From positions 123,437 to 187,436 of the forward strand of contig JAGYJQ010000004.1 in the NCBI GenBank assembly GCA_018401935.1: a stretch of 64,000 bases of DNA. The letters run 5' to 3'. A program made the translations under genes and the position numbers. The notes under the pieces are model-generated. The model had not been told where the DNA came from and ran no database searches. It worked only from the letters and a program-made list of their open reading frames with translations. The stretch is from Balneolaceae bacterium (GTDB taxonomy: Bacteria > Bacteroidota > Rhodothermia > Balneolales > Balneolaceae). This document shows positions 9,149-17,911 of the stretch, in pieces. Within the stretch, counting starts at the first letter, position 1; every line of letters starts with the position of its first letter.

Positions 9149-10550
9149 TTTAGATGATTCTACATTGCTTGAAACACTGGAAGAATCTTTGAGGAGTCTT
9201 GAATTATGGGGTAAAAAGCTGATCATAGGGGTGAGTGGTGGGGTGGATTCAATGGCCCTGTTAACCGCCTTGCATGAACTAAAGCAACAGTTATTTGTAA
9301 TCCACATAAATTACGGTTTAAGAGGGGTTGATAGTGATCAAGATCAGGAATTAGTAGAGCATATAGCTCAATTTTATGACTATGAAGTGGCCTCTTTCAG
9401 GGTGCACTATGTTCCCGAGTTCGGTAACCTCCAGGCTTGGGCACGCGATATGCGGTATCAAATTTTTAGGGAGATACGAAGGGAAGAATCCGCCGTTGCA
9501 GTCGTATTGGCCCATCATCGAGAAGATGTGTTAGAAACTGTTTTCCAAAAACTATTTCGCGGTTCTTCGCCCGTTCATTGGGATGGAATGAAGCTTTGGG
9601 AAGAAGAGCAAGCACTTTTTCGACCTTGGCTAAAGCACTCTAAAGCCGAGCTAATTGATTACGCAGGAACCAGAGCCGTACCTTATCGAGAGGATTCCAC
9701 AAATGCCGAGTCGGCGTACAATCGTAACTGGCTACGCAACGAATGGGTGCCTATGCTACATCAACGATTTCCAGGTTGGGACGAACACCTACTAGATTTG
9801 GGTGAGTATGGACGCTTGTTACAGAGTTATCAGGACCAATGGGCAGCTAGATGTATTCGGGTTCATGGAGATTCTAACCAGCATAAAGTGGATCTCACTG
9901 AATTGGAGCCTTTTCCAGAAAGTGTGCAGCTAGACCGGTTAAAGATATTTGTAGAACAGCATCCATTATTTCGCAAGGAAGAACCTCTTAGTCGTGGTCA
10001 ATTGAATCACTTGCGAGGGCTTATTAAGGCAGAGCCAGGAAAGAAAGTGTCTGTTAATGGACGGTTGATGGTATATAGGCAGCGTACGTGCTTACTGGCC
10101 ATGCCAAACCAGGTTTCCACTCATGCTCCTCAGGTAGTTGAGCAACCTAGGGGTAATGAATTACTGCAAAAGGAACCTTATACCTTTCAAGTACTAAAGG
10201 GTATAAACCCCCTTGAATTAGCCAAAAACGGGCCAGAGTTGTATTTGGATGCACACACTTTATCTTGGCCATTACGAATTAGAGATTGGAAAGAAGGGGA
10301 TCGATTTACCCCACTTGGTATGAAAGGATCTACAAAAATGTCAGACTATTTGATCAATCATAAGATCCCATTGGCCGAAAAATCGGGCTACAGAATTCTC
10401 GAAGATGGCAATAATTCAATAATTGCTGTACTATTCCCTCTAAATAAATCTAAGAACGTATCCCATTACGGTATTCCATCCGATCAGCAAAAGTGTACCC
10501 AAGCGACTACATTAGTCTTGCAAATTGGATTGAAATCCTCTATTAATTGA
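9120..10550 (+). CDS. tilS: tRNA(Ile)-lysidine synthase
   Basis: Modifies C34 of tRNA(Ile2) to lysidine so that it reads AUA and is charged with isoleucine; essential in most bacteria. The PP-loop ATPase motif SGGVDS is at residues 39-44, followed by a V-I-H-I-N-Y-G-L-R-G strand and the A-H-H-R-E-D motif that is typical of TilS. The C-terminal TilS domain contains a R-I-R-D-W-K-E-G-D-R segment before a G-M-K-G-S-x-K motif. Length (476 aa) is normal. The start lies inside the end of birA (29-base overlap, different frame), and hpt follows after 12 bases. Confidence 0.94.
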   Translation: MNKSEYTQSSLDDSTLLETLEESLRSLELWGKKLIIGVSGGVDSMALLTALHELKQQLFVIHINYGLRGVDSDQDQELVEHIAQFYDYEVASFRVHYVPEFGNLQAWARDMRYQIFREIRREESAVAVVLAHHREDVLETVFQKLFRGSSPVHWDGMKLWEEEQALFRPWLKHSKAELIDYAGTRAVPYREDSTNAESAYNRNWLRNEWVPMLHQRFPGWDEHLLDLGEYGRLLQSYQDQWAARCIRVHGDSNQHKVDLTELEPFPESVQLDRLKIFVEQHPLFRKEEPLSRGQLNHLRGLIKAEPGKKVSVNGRLMVYRQRTCLLAMPNQVSTHAPQVVEQPRGNELLQKEPYTFQVLKGINPLELAKNGPELYLDAHTLSWPLRIRDWKEGDRFTPLGMKGSTKMSDYLINHKIPLAEKSGYRILEDGNNSIIAVLFPLNKSKNVSHYGIPSDQQKCTQATTLVLQIGLKSSIN

Positions 10551-10562
10551 AAATATAGAATT

Positions 10563-11117
10563 ATGTTTACCCCTGACAGTATAGAAGTGCAAGGAGAACG
10601 TTTCACTCCTTTTATTACCCAAGAACAAATTAGCACCCGAATTTCATTTATGGGTAAACAACTCGATAAGGATTTCGCTAACCTGAATCCAATCTTCATC
10701 GGTGTATTGAATGGGTCATTTATTTTTTTAGCGGATCTCATGCGGCACGTGCAAATACCTTGTGAGGTAGATTTCGTAAAACTAAGTAGCTATGGGGACA
10801 AAAAAGTATCCTCAGGAAATGTTACCACACTTAAAAAAGTCGACGCACGTTTAGAGGGACGCCATATCATATTAGTGGAAGATATTGTTGATACCGGACT
10901 TTCTATGAACTATATGCTTGACGAAATGCGAACCCATCATCCAGCCTCATTATCAGTGGTTACACTACTGCACAAAAAGGAGGCTACCGTTCACCCGGTG
11001 GATTTAGCGTACGTTGGTTTTGAAATTCCAAATGCCTTCGTGTTAGGCTATGGATTGGATTATGCACAGTATGGCAGGAATTTGGGGCAGATATATATAG
11101 TAGAAAATAAAAAATAA
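10563..11117 (+). CDS. hpt: Hypoxanthine phosphoribosyltransferase
   Basis: Salvages hypoxanthine and guanine to IMP and GMP using PRPP. The PRPP-binding motif ILVEDIVDTG is at residues 103-112 with acidic residues E106, D107 and D110, and the L-N-G-S-F-I-F loop near 49-55 matches the flexible/pyrophosphate loop. Full length at 184 aa. It follows tilS closely, an arrangement (tilS-hpt) found in many bacteria. The tRNA-Ser promoter begins 12 bases after its stop. Confidence 0.94.
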   Translation: MFTPDSIEVQGERFTPFITQEQISTRISFMGKQLDKDFANLNPIFIGVLNGSFIFLADLMRHVQIPCEVDFVKLSSYGDKKVSSGNVTTLKKVDARLEGRHIILVEDIVDTGLSMNYMLDEMRTHHPASLSVVTLLHKKEATVHPVDLAYVGFEIPNAFVLGYGLDYAQYGRNLGQIYIVENKK

Positions 11118-11129
11118 GCCAATCACACA

Positions 11130-11160
11130 TTGCGTACTGCAGTTAAGGGCCGTATATTTG
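11130..11160 (+). promoter_or_regulatory. Bacteroidota-type promoter for tRNA-Ser
   Basis: TTG (11130-11132), exactly 20 nt, then TATATTTG (11153-11160), a perfect TAnnTTTG -7 box. It ends 42 bases before the tRNA 5' end. This is the cleanest promoter in the window and the main sequence evidence for a Bacteroidota-type primary sigma factor. Confidence 0.75.
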
Positions 11161-11202
11161 CAGTCCTTGAAAATGTTATTACTTGTTTAATTTCATTTCT
11201 AT

Positions 11203-11291
11203 GGAGAGGTGGCTGAGTGGCTGAAAGCGCTCCCCTGCTAAGGGAGTTTATGTGGAAACACGTAACGAGGGTTCGAATCCCTCCCTCTCCG
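11203..11291 (+). tRNA. tRNA-Ser (anticodon GCT)
   Basis: Class II tRNA reading AGC/AGU. The acceptor stem GGAGAGG (11203-11209) pairs with CCTCTCC (11284-11290), with discriminator G at 11291. The anticodon stem CTCCC/GGGAG flanks the loop CTGCTAA, anticodon GCT at 11237-11239. A long variable arm follows, then the T-loop GGTTCGAATCC. The 3' CCA is not encoded and must be added. Length of about 89 nt fits tRNA-Ser. Confidence 0.97.
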
Positions 11292-11310
11292 CATTAAAAT
11301 TAGTTGAATT

Positions 11311-12354
11311 ATGGCAGAACTTAAGCTACGCTTTCAATCGCATCACCTGCCTCTTGCGCATACCTTTACTTTAGCGCACAGTTCACGTACCCATACTCCT
11401 ATTAGTTTCGTTCAACTACAATGGGGAGATTATGTTGGCTACGGAGAAGCGGCTATGCCACCCTATCTTGGTGAATCTGCTCAAACAGCTGAGTCATTTT
11501 TCTCAAGTCTAGATTTTTCCTGGGTATCTGAGCCAAGTGATGTAGAAAAGGTTCTGGGTTATGTTCAATCACACAGTCCAGGTAATCCTGCTGCAAAAGC
11601 TGCGATCGATATAGCCCTGCATGATCTTCATGCTAAGCGTTTGGGTGTGCCAGTATATCAACTTTTCGGGCTAAACCCAGGGGATGCACCACAGAGTTCA
11701 TACACCATTGGTATACATCCTTTGGAAGTGGTGCATAGTTTACTCCCAAACACCGACCCATTTGGATTGATCAAGGTAAAACTAGGGGGAGACCATGATC
11801 GGGATACGATTGATTTAATTCGAAACTATACTGATAAGCCCATAAGTGTTGATGTAAATCAAGGGTGGACGCAAAAGGAGGAAGCACTTGATGAGATATA
11901 CTGGCTAAAAGAACGTGGAATTGTGTATGTAGAGCAACCAATGCCAAAGGAAACCACTAAGGATATGGAATGGCTTAGCCAACATTCGCCACTGCCCACT
12001 ATTGCTGATGAAGCTGTGCAGCGCCTTTCAGACCTATTTGAACTTAAAAACCGTTTTCATGGAGTTAATATCAAACTCATGAAGTGCACAGGTATTCGAG
12101 AGGGATACCTTATGGCTAAGGTAGCTAAATCACTTGGATTGAAAGTGATGATTGGTTGTATGACGGAAAGTTCGTGTGGAATTGCAGCAGCTGCCCAATT
12201 AGCTCCTTTAGCAGATTGGGTAGATTTAGACGGCCACTTCTTGCTAGCAGAAGATCCTTTTGAAGGCTTGGGCTTTGAAGATGGTGTTGTTCAATTAAGT
12301 CAACAAAATGGCTTAGGTGTGTTTCCTAAGCATCTTTCTTGGGCCGATCAATAA
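11311..12354 (+). CDS. L-Ala-D/L-Glu (dipeptide) epimerase, enolase superfamily
   Basis: Probably epimerises L-Ala-L-Glu/L-Ala-D-Glu in recycling of murein peptides. The enolase-superfamily MLE-subgroup motifs are present: catalytic KVK at 155-157, metal ligands D181, E208 and D233, and the second catalytic lysine near 255. The N-terminal capping domain with the YGEAAMPPYLGES segment resembles dipeptide epimerases of Bacteroidota. Full length at 347 aa. It starts 19 bases after tRNA-Ser. Its end overlaps the convergent thioesterase gene by 29 bases. An o-succinylbenzoate synthase role (MenC) is a less likely alternative. Confidence 0.85.
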   Translation: MAELKLRFQSHHLPLAHTFTLAHSSRTHTPISFVQLQWGDYVGYGEAAMPPYLGESAQTAESFFSSLDFSWVSEPSDVEKVLGYVQSHSPGNPAAKAAIDIALHDLHAKRLGVPVYQLFGLNPGDAPQSSYTIGIHPLEVVHSLLPNTDPFGLIKVKLGGDHDRDTIDLIRNYTDKPISVDVNQGWTQKEEALDEIYWLKERGIVYVEQPMPKETTKDMEWLSQHSPLPTIADEAVQRLSDLFELKNRFHGVNIKLMKCTGIREGYLMAKVAKSLGLKVMIGCMTESSCGIAAAAQLAPLADWVDLDGHFLLAEDPFEGLGFEDGVVQLSQQNGLGVFPKHLSWADQ

Positions 12355-12766
12355 CGGCAATAGTGCAACGAGATGTGCAGACCAGTCGCTCCTTTTGGTC
12401 GGTTATCTTGATTTCCCATACCTGAATAGTTCGCCCAACTTGAAGGGGAGTAGCGACAGCCGATACCTTTCCACCTTCCATAACAGGGCGATGATGATTG
12501 GCGTTGATTTCCACCCCTACAGCTGTCTTGTGTTCAGGTAAATGAAGCCAAGCGCCTACTGATGCAAGGGTTTCCGCCAATGCTACCGAAGCACCGCCAT
12601 GTAGCATGCGAAAGGGTTGTACCGTTGCCTCATTCACAGGCATGGTGGCAATGCACTCATCTCTTGTAAGTTTTGAAAATTCTATGCCCATCATCGTGGC
12701 CATATTGGGTTGTAGTGAACCCAGTAAATGTTGGACACGTTCTTCTAAGCCGGATTCAATATACAT
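12326..12766 (-). CDS. PaaI-type hotdog-fold acyl-CoA thioesterase
   Basis: Hydrolyses an acyl- or aryl-CoA thioester. The HGGASVALAETLAS motif is the hotdog helix with the catalytic-type acidic residue, preceded by P-F-x-M-L and followed by G-V-E-I-N-A-N-H, both typical of the PaaI/YbdB/MenI group. Length (146 aa) is normal. A role as 1,4-dihydroxy-2-naphthoyl-CoA hydrolase in menaquinone synthesis, or as a proofreading esterase, is possible but not shown. The 3' end runs into the last 29 bases of the epimerase gene on the other strand. Confidence 0.85.
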   Translation of the reverse strand: MYIESGLEERVQHLLGSLQPNMATMMGIEFSKLTRDECIATMPVNEATVQPFRMLHGGASVALAETLASVGAWLHLPEHKTAVGVEINANHHRPVMEGGKVSAVATPLQVGRTIQVWEIKITDQKERLVCTSRCTIAVIDRPKKDA

Positions 12767-12970
12767 AGGTAATGGATTAGGTCGTTGGATGATCAGAGCG
12801 ATTGCTTTGAAATATAGGGATAAGCATTATTTATTGTATATTTTTGCCTAAGCGTATGATGATCTGCATTGAGGTGTAAAAAAACCAGCTTTTATAGATG
12901 TAAGAAAAGGTTTCAGCACACAAGAAAGCACCTTTTAGAGGTATTAACAACTACATTAAACGTCAGCGAT

Positions 12971-14767
12971 ATGAATGAGTCAGCAACTACCGTACCGATA
13001 CTTTTTGAGCAAAATCTTGAAAAAAATATAACAGGAATAGCATGCGCTACCAAAAGAAAAGGTAGTTGGACCGCATTAGGTGTTGAGGAGTTTAAAGAAC
13101 AGGTTCGATACCTATCACTTGGCTTGCACTCTCTAGGGGTAAAGAAAGGTGATGCGGTATCTATACATTCACCAAATAGTTCGCAGTGGGTGGTGAGTGA
13201 TCAAGCTATACTATCCATTGGGGCCGTTAATGTAGCTATTTATACCACCCAGCCTACCGATCAAATCGTATATATTTTGAACGATTCGAAAACGGTCGTG
13301 CATTTTGTGTCTACCAAAGAACTGTTTGAGGGACTCTCAGAGCATCTATCGGAAGTGTCTACTCTTCAAAAAATTGTATTTATGGAAGAGGAGTCTAGTA
13401 CGAATGATGCAGAACAATTCATGAGTTTTGATTCCCTCTTAGAACTAGGCAAGAAAGTTCACCAAGAACAGCCTGAATTGTTTGAATCATTACGTTCGAG
13501 TGTGAGTGCTCTAGATTTAGCTAATATAAATTATACCTCGGGAACTACAGGCGTCCCAAAAGGGGTGATGTTAAGCCATTTTAATCTCGTTTCTAACACC
13601 CTTTCATCCTTGGAACGCTTGCCATTTACTACCACAAGTGACTCGTCTGCTGTGTTGTCCTATTTACCACTGGCGCATATGATCGAACGAATTGGAGCCT
13701 ATTTATATACCGGAGCTGGAGCGACCATTTATTATGTGGATGACCTGAAGGAAATCAAAGAGGATATGCAGCAAATTCAGCCTATCTTTTTTGCTACGGT
13801 ACCTCGATTACTCGAGAAAATTCATACAGGACTAAAATCGAAAGGACAGGAATTATCGGGTGCAAAGAAGCATCTCTATTATTGGGCGTTGAAAATGGCG
13901 GAGTATTTTGACCCAGAAGTACCCTTGAAGGGCTTAGCAAAAATTAAATGGACTATCGCAGATACCCTAGTCTATAAAAAAATCAGAGAAGGTCTAGGAG
14001 GAAAGATCAAAGGGACAATATCTGCAGGTGCGGCTCTTCACCCTACCATAATGAGATTCTTCAATGGCATTGGGATTAAATGTGCCGTAGGTTATGGGCT
14101 TACAGAAACCTCACCCATTCTGACCGCAAGTTTGCCCGATAAAATTCGTATTGGGTCCGCAGGATTACCCATATCTGGTGTGTCCATCCGTATTGCTGAG
14201 GATGGTGAAGTACAAGCAATAGGGCCCAATATTATGCAAGGGTATTTCGGTAAACCAGAATGGACAAAGGAAGTTATGACCGAAGACGGATGGTTTTGTA
14301 CCGGTGATATTGGTTATGTAGACTCCGATGGATGGCTTTTTATAACCGATAGGAAAAAGGATTTATTCAAGCTTTCTACTGGAAAATATGTAGCGCCACA
14401 ACCCATAGAAAATGGACTTACTAAAAGTCCATACATTGACCAAGCTATAGTGGTTGGGATAGAGCGTAAGTTTTGCAGTTCGTTATTATATCCGGATGTT
14501 GCAAGAATTCAAGAGCATTTAGATCAGAAAAAAATACAGGTAGACCCAAACAATCTTCTACAGGAACCGCTTGTATTGACCTTAATACAGCAGGAAGTGG
14601 ATAAGGTGAACGAGAACTTGCCACCCTGGGAGCAAATCAAAAAATACCAATTCCTCCCCGAACCATTATCCATTGAGCGGGGTGAACTAACTCCAAAAAT
14701 GAGCGTAAAACGCCAGGTCATCACCAACAACTACGCAGAATTAATTAAAAAAATCTATTCGGAGTAA
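12971..14767 (+). CDS. Long-chain-fatty-acid--CoA ligase (FadD15-like)
   Basis: Activates fatty acids to acyl-CoA. Motifs: the ATP-binding YTSGTTGVPKGV, the linker G-Y-G-L-T-E-T-S, the D-G-W-F-C-T-G-D segment, and I-T-D-R-K-K-D-L-F-K-L-S-T-G-K, all typical of long-chain ligases of the FadD15 type. The frame is open from an ATG at 12869, but the first 34 residues are basic and unlike the family, while the ATG at 12971 (MNESATTVP) gives the expected N-terminus (598 aa). A -7-like box TATTTTTG at 12839-12846 lies upstream without a good -33 partner. Confidence 0.88.
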   Translation: MNESATTVPILFEQNLEKNITGIACATKRKGSWTALGVEEFKEQVRYLSLGLHSLGVKKGDAVSIHSPNSSQWVVSDQAILSIGAVNVAIYTTQPTDQIVYILNDSKTVVHFVSTKELFEGLSEHLSEVSTLQKIVFMEEESSTNDAEQFMSFDSLLELGKKVHQEQPELFESLRSSVSALDLANINYTSGTTGVPKGVMLSHFNLVSNTLSSLERLPFTTTSDSSAVLSYLPLAHMIERIGAYLYTGAGATIYYVDDLKEIKEDMQQIQPIFFATVPRLLEKIHTGLKSKGQELSGAKKHLYYWALKMAEYFDPEVPLKGLAKIKWTIADTLVYKKIREGLGGKIKGTISAGAALHPTIMRFFNGIGIKCAVGYGLTETSPILTASLPDKIRIGSAGLPISGVSIRIAEDGEVQAIGPNIMQGYFGKPEWTKEVMTEDGWFCTGDIGYVDSDGWLFITDRKKDLFKLSTGKYVAPQPIENGLTKSPYIDQAIVVGIERKFCSSLLYPDVARIQEHLDQKKIQVDPNNLLQEPLVLTLIQQEVDKVNENLPPWEQIKKYQFLPEPLSIERGELTPKMSVKRQVITNNYAELIKKIYSE

Positions 14768-14771
14768 GCGT

Positions 14772-15614
14772 CTAAAGCTTGGATTGTATTTTTTCGAAAT
14801 TACTAGCAAAGCGGAGGGCATCATAAGCAGAATAAACGACTTCTTTCTTAAGTTGGATGTTTTTTAAAAAATGAAGAGCTGCCTTTTCTGCTGTTTTGGT
14901 AGAGTCAAATTTTTTAGACTCAAATAATAGCCGTCCTTGCGTATCTAGAAAGCCATATTTAAGCTCTTGTTCGGACACCGAACACTCGATGAACGATTGC
15001 TTAGCAGATATGTATCTGGTGTGTTGCTCTAAAGCCGAACTTATTTGTAATTGAATAGATGCTGAGGCGCCACTGTCAAAACGTATTAGAAGATGAATAG
15101 CTTGTGGTTGTTCCGGTGACAAATAACTCTGTTTTACCTCGATAAGATGTATCCCACTATCTATCCATTTTAAACAAAGGGCTAATTCGTCGGTCCAAGC
15201 ATTGATAAATGCATGTTCAGAGTGAGCTATTTTGGCCCGATTTATTTTCCTCTGAATCTGTATAAATTGGGGTTTGGAGATCTTGTCTTTCATCCATTGC
15301 GTCGACGGGGAAAGTGTGGGCCAGTGAGCTATTTGAACCTCTACACCCGCTTCTTTACTAGTTCGGTGAATGCGTTCAAGTTCTTTTGGTGGAATAAAGA
15401 AATCGCTGATAAAAAAGCAGGGAATACCTTCTTTTAGGGCGTCCAGAAGGTGTTCTGTTCGAGTGGAGGTTGTGTCCACGATAAAACATGCATCAACCCG
15501 ATCTAAATCATGTACATGAGGTGCTAAGACGGTTTGTCGCACTATGTTATGTGGCCGTAAATGACTTTCCCAGGCTACCGCTCGTTCGGCGTCTCCAACA
15601 ATTCCAATGATCAT
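14772..15614 (-). CDS. Gfo/Idh/MocA-like protein, degenerate
   Basis: A 280-residue protein with an N-terminal Rossmann-like strand (IIGIVGDAERA) and a following D-A-L-K-E-G-I-P segment that resembles the cofactor domain of Gfo/Idh/MocA oxidoreductases. The normal G-x-G-x-x-G is only partly kept, and I do not see the family's E-K-P motif (an S-D-F-F segment is in its place). It may be a catalytically inactive relative or use another ligand. It converges on the acyl-CoA ligase with a four-base gap. Substrate and role are unknown. Confidence 0.55.
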   Translation of the reverse strand: MIIGIVGDAERAVAWESHLRPHNIVRQTVLAPHVHDLDRVDACFIVDTTSTRTEHLLDALKEGIPCFFISDFFIPPKELERIHRTSKEAGVEVQIAHWPTLSPSTQWMKDKISKPQFIQIQRKINRAKIAHSEHAFINAWTDELALCLKWIDSGIHLIEVKQSYLSPEQPQAIHLLIRFDSGASASIQLQISSALEQHTRYISAKQSFIECSVSEQELKYGFLDTQGRLLFESKKFDSTKTAEKAALHFLKNIQLKKEVVYSAYDALRFASNFEKIQSKL

Positions 15615-15764
15615 AGGTATTTTTTTTTGCTTAGGCTAAAATGCAAAGCATAGTCCATAAATACAACGGTCATACTAGCGCTAAATTAGGGAGCTAAGAG
15701 AGTGCCAAGGGTGAATTTTTTCGGCGGTCAGTGAAAGAAGCTTCTTGAATACGAGTCCAGCATT

Positions 15765-15944
15765 CTAGTCAGGCATTATGATGGCGAGTAATAAATACAA
15801 AACAACGGCAAAGCCATAGCTAAACCCTAAAATAACAAATAGTATTCGAACCAACGTCGGATCCCAGTTAAGGTATTCAGCTACACCACCGCAAACACCG
15901 GCCAGCATTTTGTGTTGTTTGGATTTTCGTAGTTTCGATTTCAT
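15765..15944 (-). CDS. PspC-domain small membrane protein (59 aa)
   Basis: A short gene found by translating the reverse strand: the product starts MKSKLRKSKQHKMLAGVCGG, continues with V-A-E-Y-L-N-W-D-P-T-L-V-R, then one hydrophobic helix of about 25 residues, and ends in M-P-D. The A-G-V-C-G-G-V-A-E-Y motif is diagnostic of the PspC domain (phage-shock protein C family; envelope-stress linked). It is the size of the minimal one-domain members common in Bacteroidota-type genomes. It stands alone, between the Gfo/Idh-like gene and a leader containing a tandem duplication. Confidence 0.88.
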   Translation of the reverse strand: MKSKLRKSKQHKMLAGVCGGVAEYLNWDPTLVRILFVILGFSYGFAVVLYLLLAIIMPD

Positions 15945-15987
15945 GATGTTTAGGAATGGATTTTTGATTAAGTAGTCTTGGATATTT

Positions 15988-16030
15988 GGTAAGTGATTAG
16001 CTCTTCGGGTAAGTGATTAGCTCTTCGGGT
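15988..16030. repeat. Tandem 20-bp direct duplication
   Basis: Two exact adjacent copies of AAGTGATTAGCTCTTCGGGT (15991-16010 and 16011-16030); the 20-base period extends back to 15988. Exact identity in non-coding DNA suggests a recent slippage event or a duplicated regulatory site in the leader of the PspC-like gene. Confidence 0.9.
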
Positions 16031-16060
16031 TAATGTCGGACATGCCGTCGACTTTAATGT

Positions 16061-16068
16061 CAAATATA
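16061..16068 (-). promoter_or_regulatory. Candidate -7 box for pspC-like gene
   Basis: Read on the minus strand this is TATATTTG, a perfect TAnnTTTG box, 117 bases before the PspC start. No TTG is found at the ideal distance, so the -33 element is poor. If real, the 20-bp tandem repeat would lie in the transcribed leader. Confidence 0.35.
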
Positions 16069-16266
16069 AACAATGATAAAACAATGTTAAGGTGTTCTTT
16101 ATCTTCCTATACGCAGTAGAGAATTCCAGGTTTCAACTGCGGTGGTAGCATTTGAAGTGTTTTATTTGTTCTACTAGGTAGGTACTCCAGTGCCTAATTC
16201 CGGTGAATTTGTTTAGTTTTGGTCGGTTAAAAGGAACGTACTGACACCATTGATGTTTGGTACTAT

Positions 16267-17871
16267 ATGAATCGCACCTATTTATCCCAGTTAGACCAAC
16301 AAATACAACCTATAGAACCACTCTCACATTCTAAGGTGTACTTAGTTTGGCATGACCAATTACAAATTCAACATTTTCCCGATTGGGTTATCGATGAAAA
16401 ACCTTTGTTGCTCTTTATCGAATCCAATCATATGGCCAATTTTCTGCCATATCACAAGAAAAAGTTGGTCTTCGTAATTAGCGCCATGCGTCATTTTGCG
16501 TTGGATTGCCAGCAGCAAGGTTTTCCAGTGTTTTATCATCGTAGCAGTGACAATTATACCACTGCGTTAGCAGCCTTACTTTACAAGAATAATCACTGGA
16601 AGCTAAGCTATATGAGGCCAAGTGAATGGAATACTAGAAAGGCTATTGAGGAGCTTAAGGTCGAATATCCAACTATTCAAGAATTTCCTAACACCTATTT
16701 TTTGGCCCCATTGCAACCATATGTTTCTCGTATCGCTAAAGGCTGGCGTATGGAGTACTTTTATCGAGAAATGCGCAAACGTACTGGTTATTTGATAGAT
16801 GGCCAAAAACCCCTGGGAGGGGAATGGAATTACGATAAGGAGAATAGGAAAAAACTACCAAAAAAGATGAATATCCCACAATCTTTTGCAGTGGAAGTGG
16901 ACAAGATGACAGAGGAAGTGATGGAAATGGTAGAAGCATGGTACCCTAAGCATTTTGGGGATACCACGGAATTTAGCTATGGGGTAACCCGAACCCAAGC
17001 ACTGGCGGCGTTGCAGTATTTTTTAGAAAACGGGTTAAAAGACTTTGGTCCTTTCGAAGATGCTATGACCGTTCGTGGATCAGTATTGTTTCATAGTCAG
17101 CTATCTATCTATTTAAATGCAGGACTTATTAGTCCGAAAGAGGTGTGTGACGCAGCCATTGATTACGCAGAACATAGCAACTCGGTTCCACTTTCTTCCA
17201 TAGAAGGATTCATTCGCCAGATCATAGGTTGGCGAGAATTTATTCGAATTTATTATGAAGCAATGATGCCTGATGTACGTGAGGCCAATTACTTTGGATT
17301 TGACAAAAATTTACCCGCCGCTTATTGGACATCCAGAACCGATATGAAATGTTTGAGTGAATGTGTTCGCCCGGTTATTGAACAGGGCTATGTACATCAT
17401 ATACCTAGATTAATGATCTTAAGTAATTTTAGTAATCTCACAGGAACGGATCCAAGAGCATTGAACGAATGGTTTTGGCTGGGTTTCGTAGATGCCTACG
17501 AATGGGTGGTATTGCCCAATGTTCTTGGTATGAGTACGTTTGCTGATGGGGGTGTTCTTGCCTCAAAGCCCTATGTAGCTGGTGGGAATTATGTGAATAA
17601 AATGAGTGATTACTGCGAGAACTGTGCTTATTCTGTAAAGGAAAAAACGGGAGATAAGGCCTGCCCACTAAACTATTTATATTGGAATTTTATCGATGAA
17701 CAACGCGATACCTTTCTTCAAAATGGGCGAGCTAACTTTATGGTCAATACCTTTGATAAGAAGAGCAACGAAGAAAAATTAGCCATTAAGGAATCTTCAG
17801 AAACGTTTTTAGCCAATTTACCCCGTTGGTCAAAAAAGGATTGGCTAGAAAAAGAGGCTTCCCCGTCGTAA
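16267..17871 (+). CDS. FeS-type bacterial (6-4) photolyase/cryptochrome (PhrB/CryB family)
   Basis: Light-driven flavoprotein expected to repair (6-4) photoproducts. The family is recognised by the C-terminal [4Fe-4S] cysteines: C362, C450, C453 and C466, whose spacing (88, 3, 13) is identical to that of Agrobacterium PhrB (C350, C438, C441, C454). FAD-binding helical region spans about 270-480 and contains the E-G-F-I-R-Q-I-I-G-W-R-E-F-I-R motif. The N-terminal antenna domain occupies residues 20-150. Length (534 aa) is typical. It is the first gene of a repair operon. Confidence 0.92.
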   Translation: MNRTYLSQLDQQIQPIEPLSHSKVYLVWHDQLQIQHFPDWVIDEKPLLLFIESNHMANFLPYHKKKLVFVISAMRHFALDCQQQGFPVFYHRSSDNYTTALAALLYKNNHWKLSYMRPSEWNTRKAIEELKVEYPTIQEFPNTYFLAPLQPYVSRIAKGWRMEYFYREMRKRTGYLIDGQKPLGGEWNYDKENRKKLPKKMNIPQSFAVEVDKMTEEVMEMVEAWYPKHFGDTTEFSYGVTRTQALAALQYFLENGLKDFGPFEDAMTVRGSVLFHSQLSIYLNAGLISPKEVCDAAIDYAEHSNSVPLSSIEGFIRQIIGWREFIRIYYEAMMPDVREANYFGFDKNLPAAYWTSRTDMKCLSECVRPVIEQGYVHHIPRLMILSNFSNLTGTDPRALNEWFWLGFVDAYEWVVLPNVLGMSTFADGGVLASKPYVAGGNYVNKMSDYCENCAYSVKEKTGDKACPLNYLYWNFIDEQRDTFLQNGRANFMVNTFDKKSNEEKLAIKESSETFLANLPRWSKKDWLEKEASPS

Positions 17872-17911
17872 ATCGTAGCTTTTTAGGGGAAAAATTTTTA
17901 GGTGAAACTAA

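Larger units (their letters stand above)
15945..16266. other. 322-base intergenic region between pspC-like gene and photolyase
   Basis: No coding sequence seen. It holds the tandem 20-bp duplication (15988-16030) and a candidate minus-strand -7 box (16061-16068). A TAGTTTTG box on the plus strand near 16214 could belong to the photolyase operon but lacks a clear -33 element. Confidence 0.5.

Noticed and set aside
12869..12970. In-frame extension of the acyl-CoA ligase
   Set aside because: Basic, family-unlike residues; the ATG at 12971 gives the normal N-terminus. Kept as a note only.
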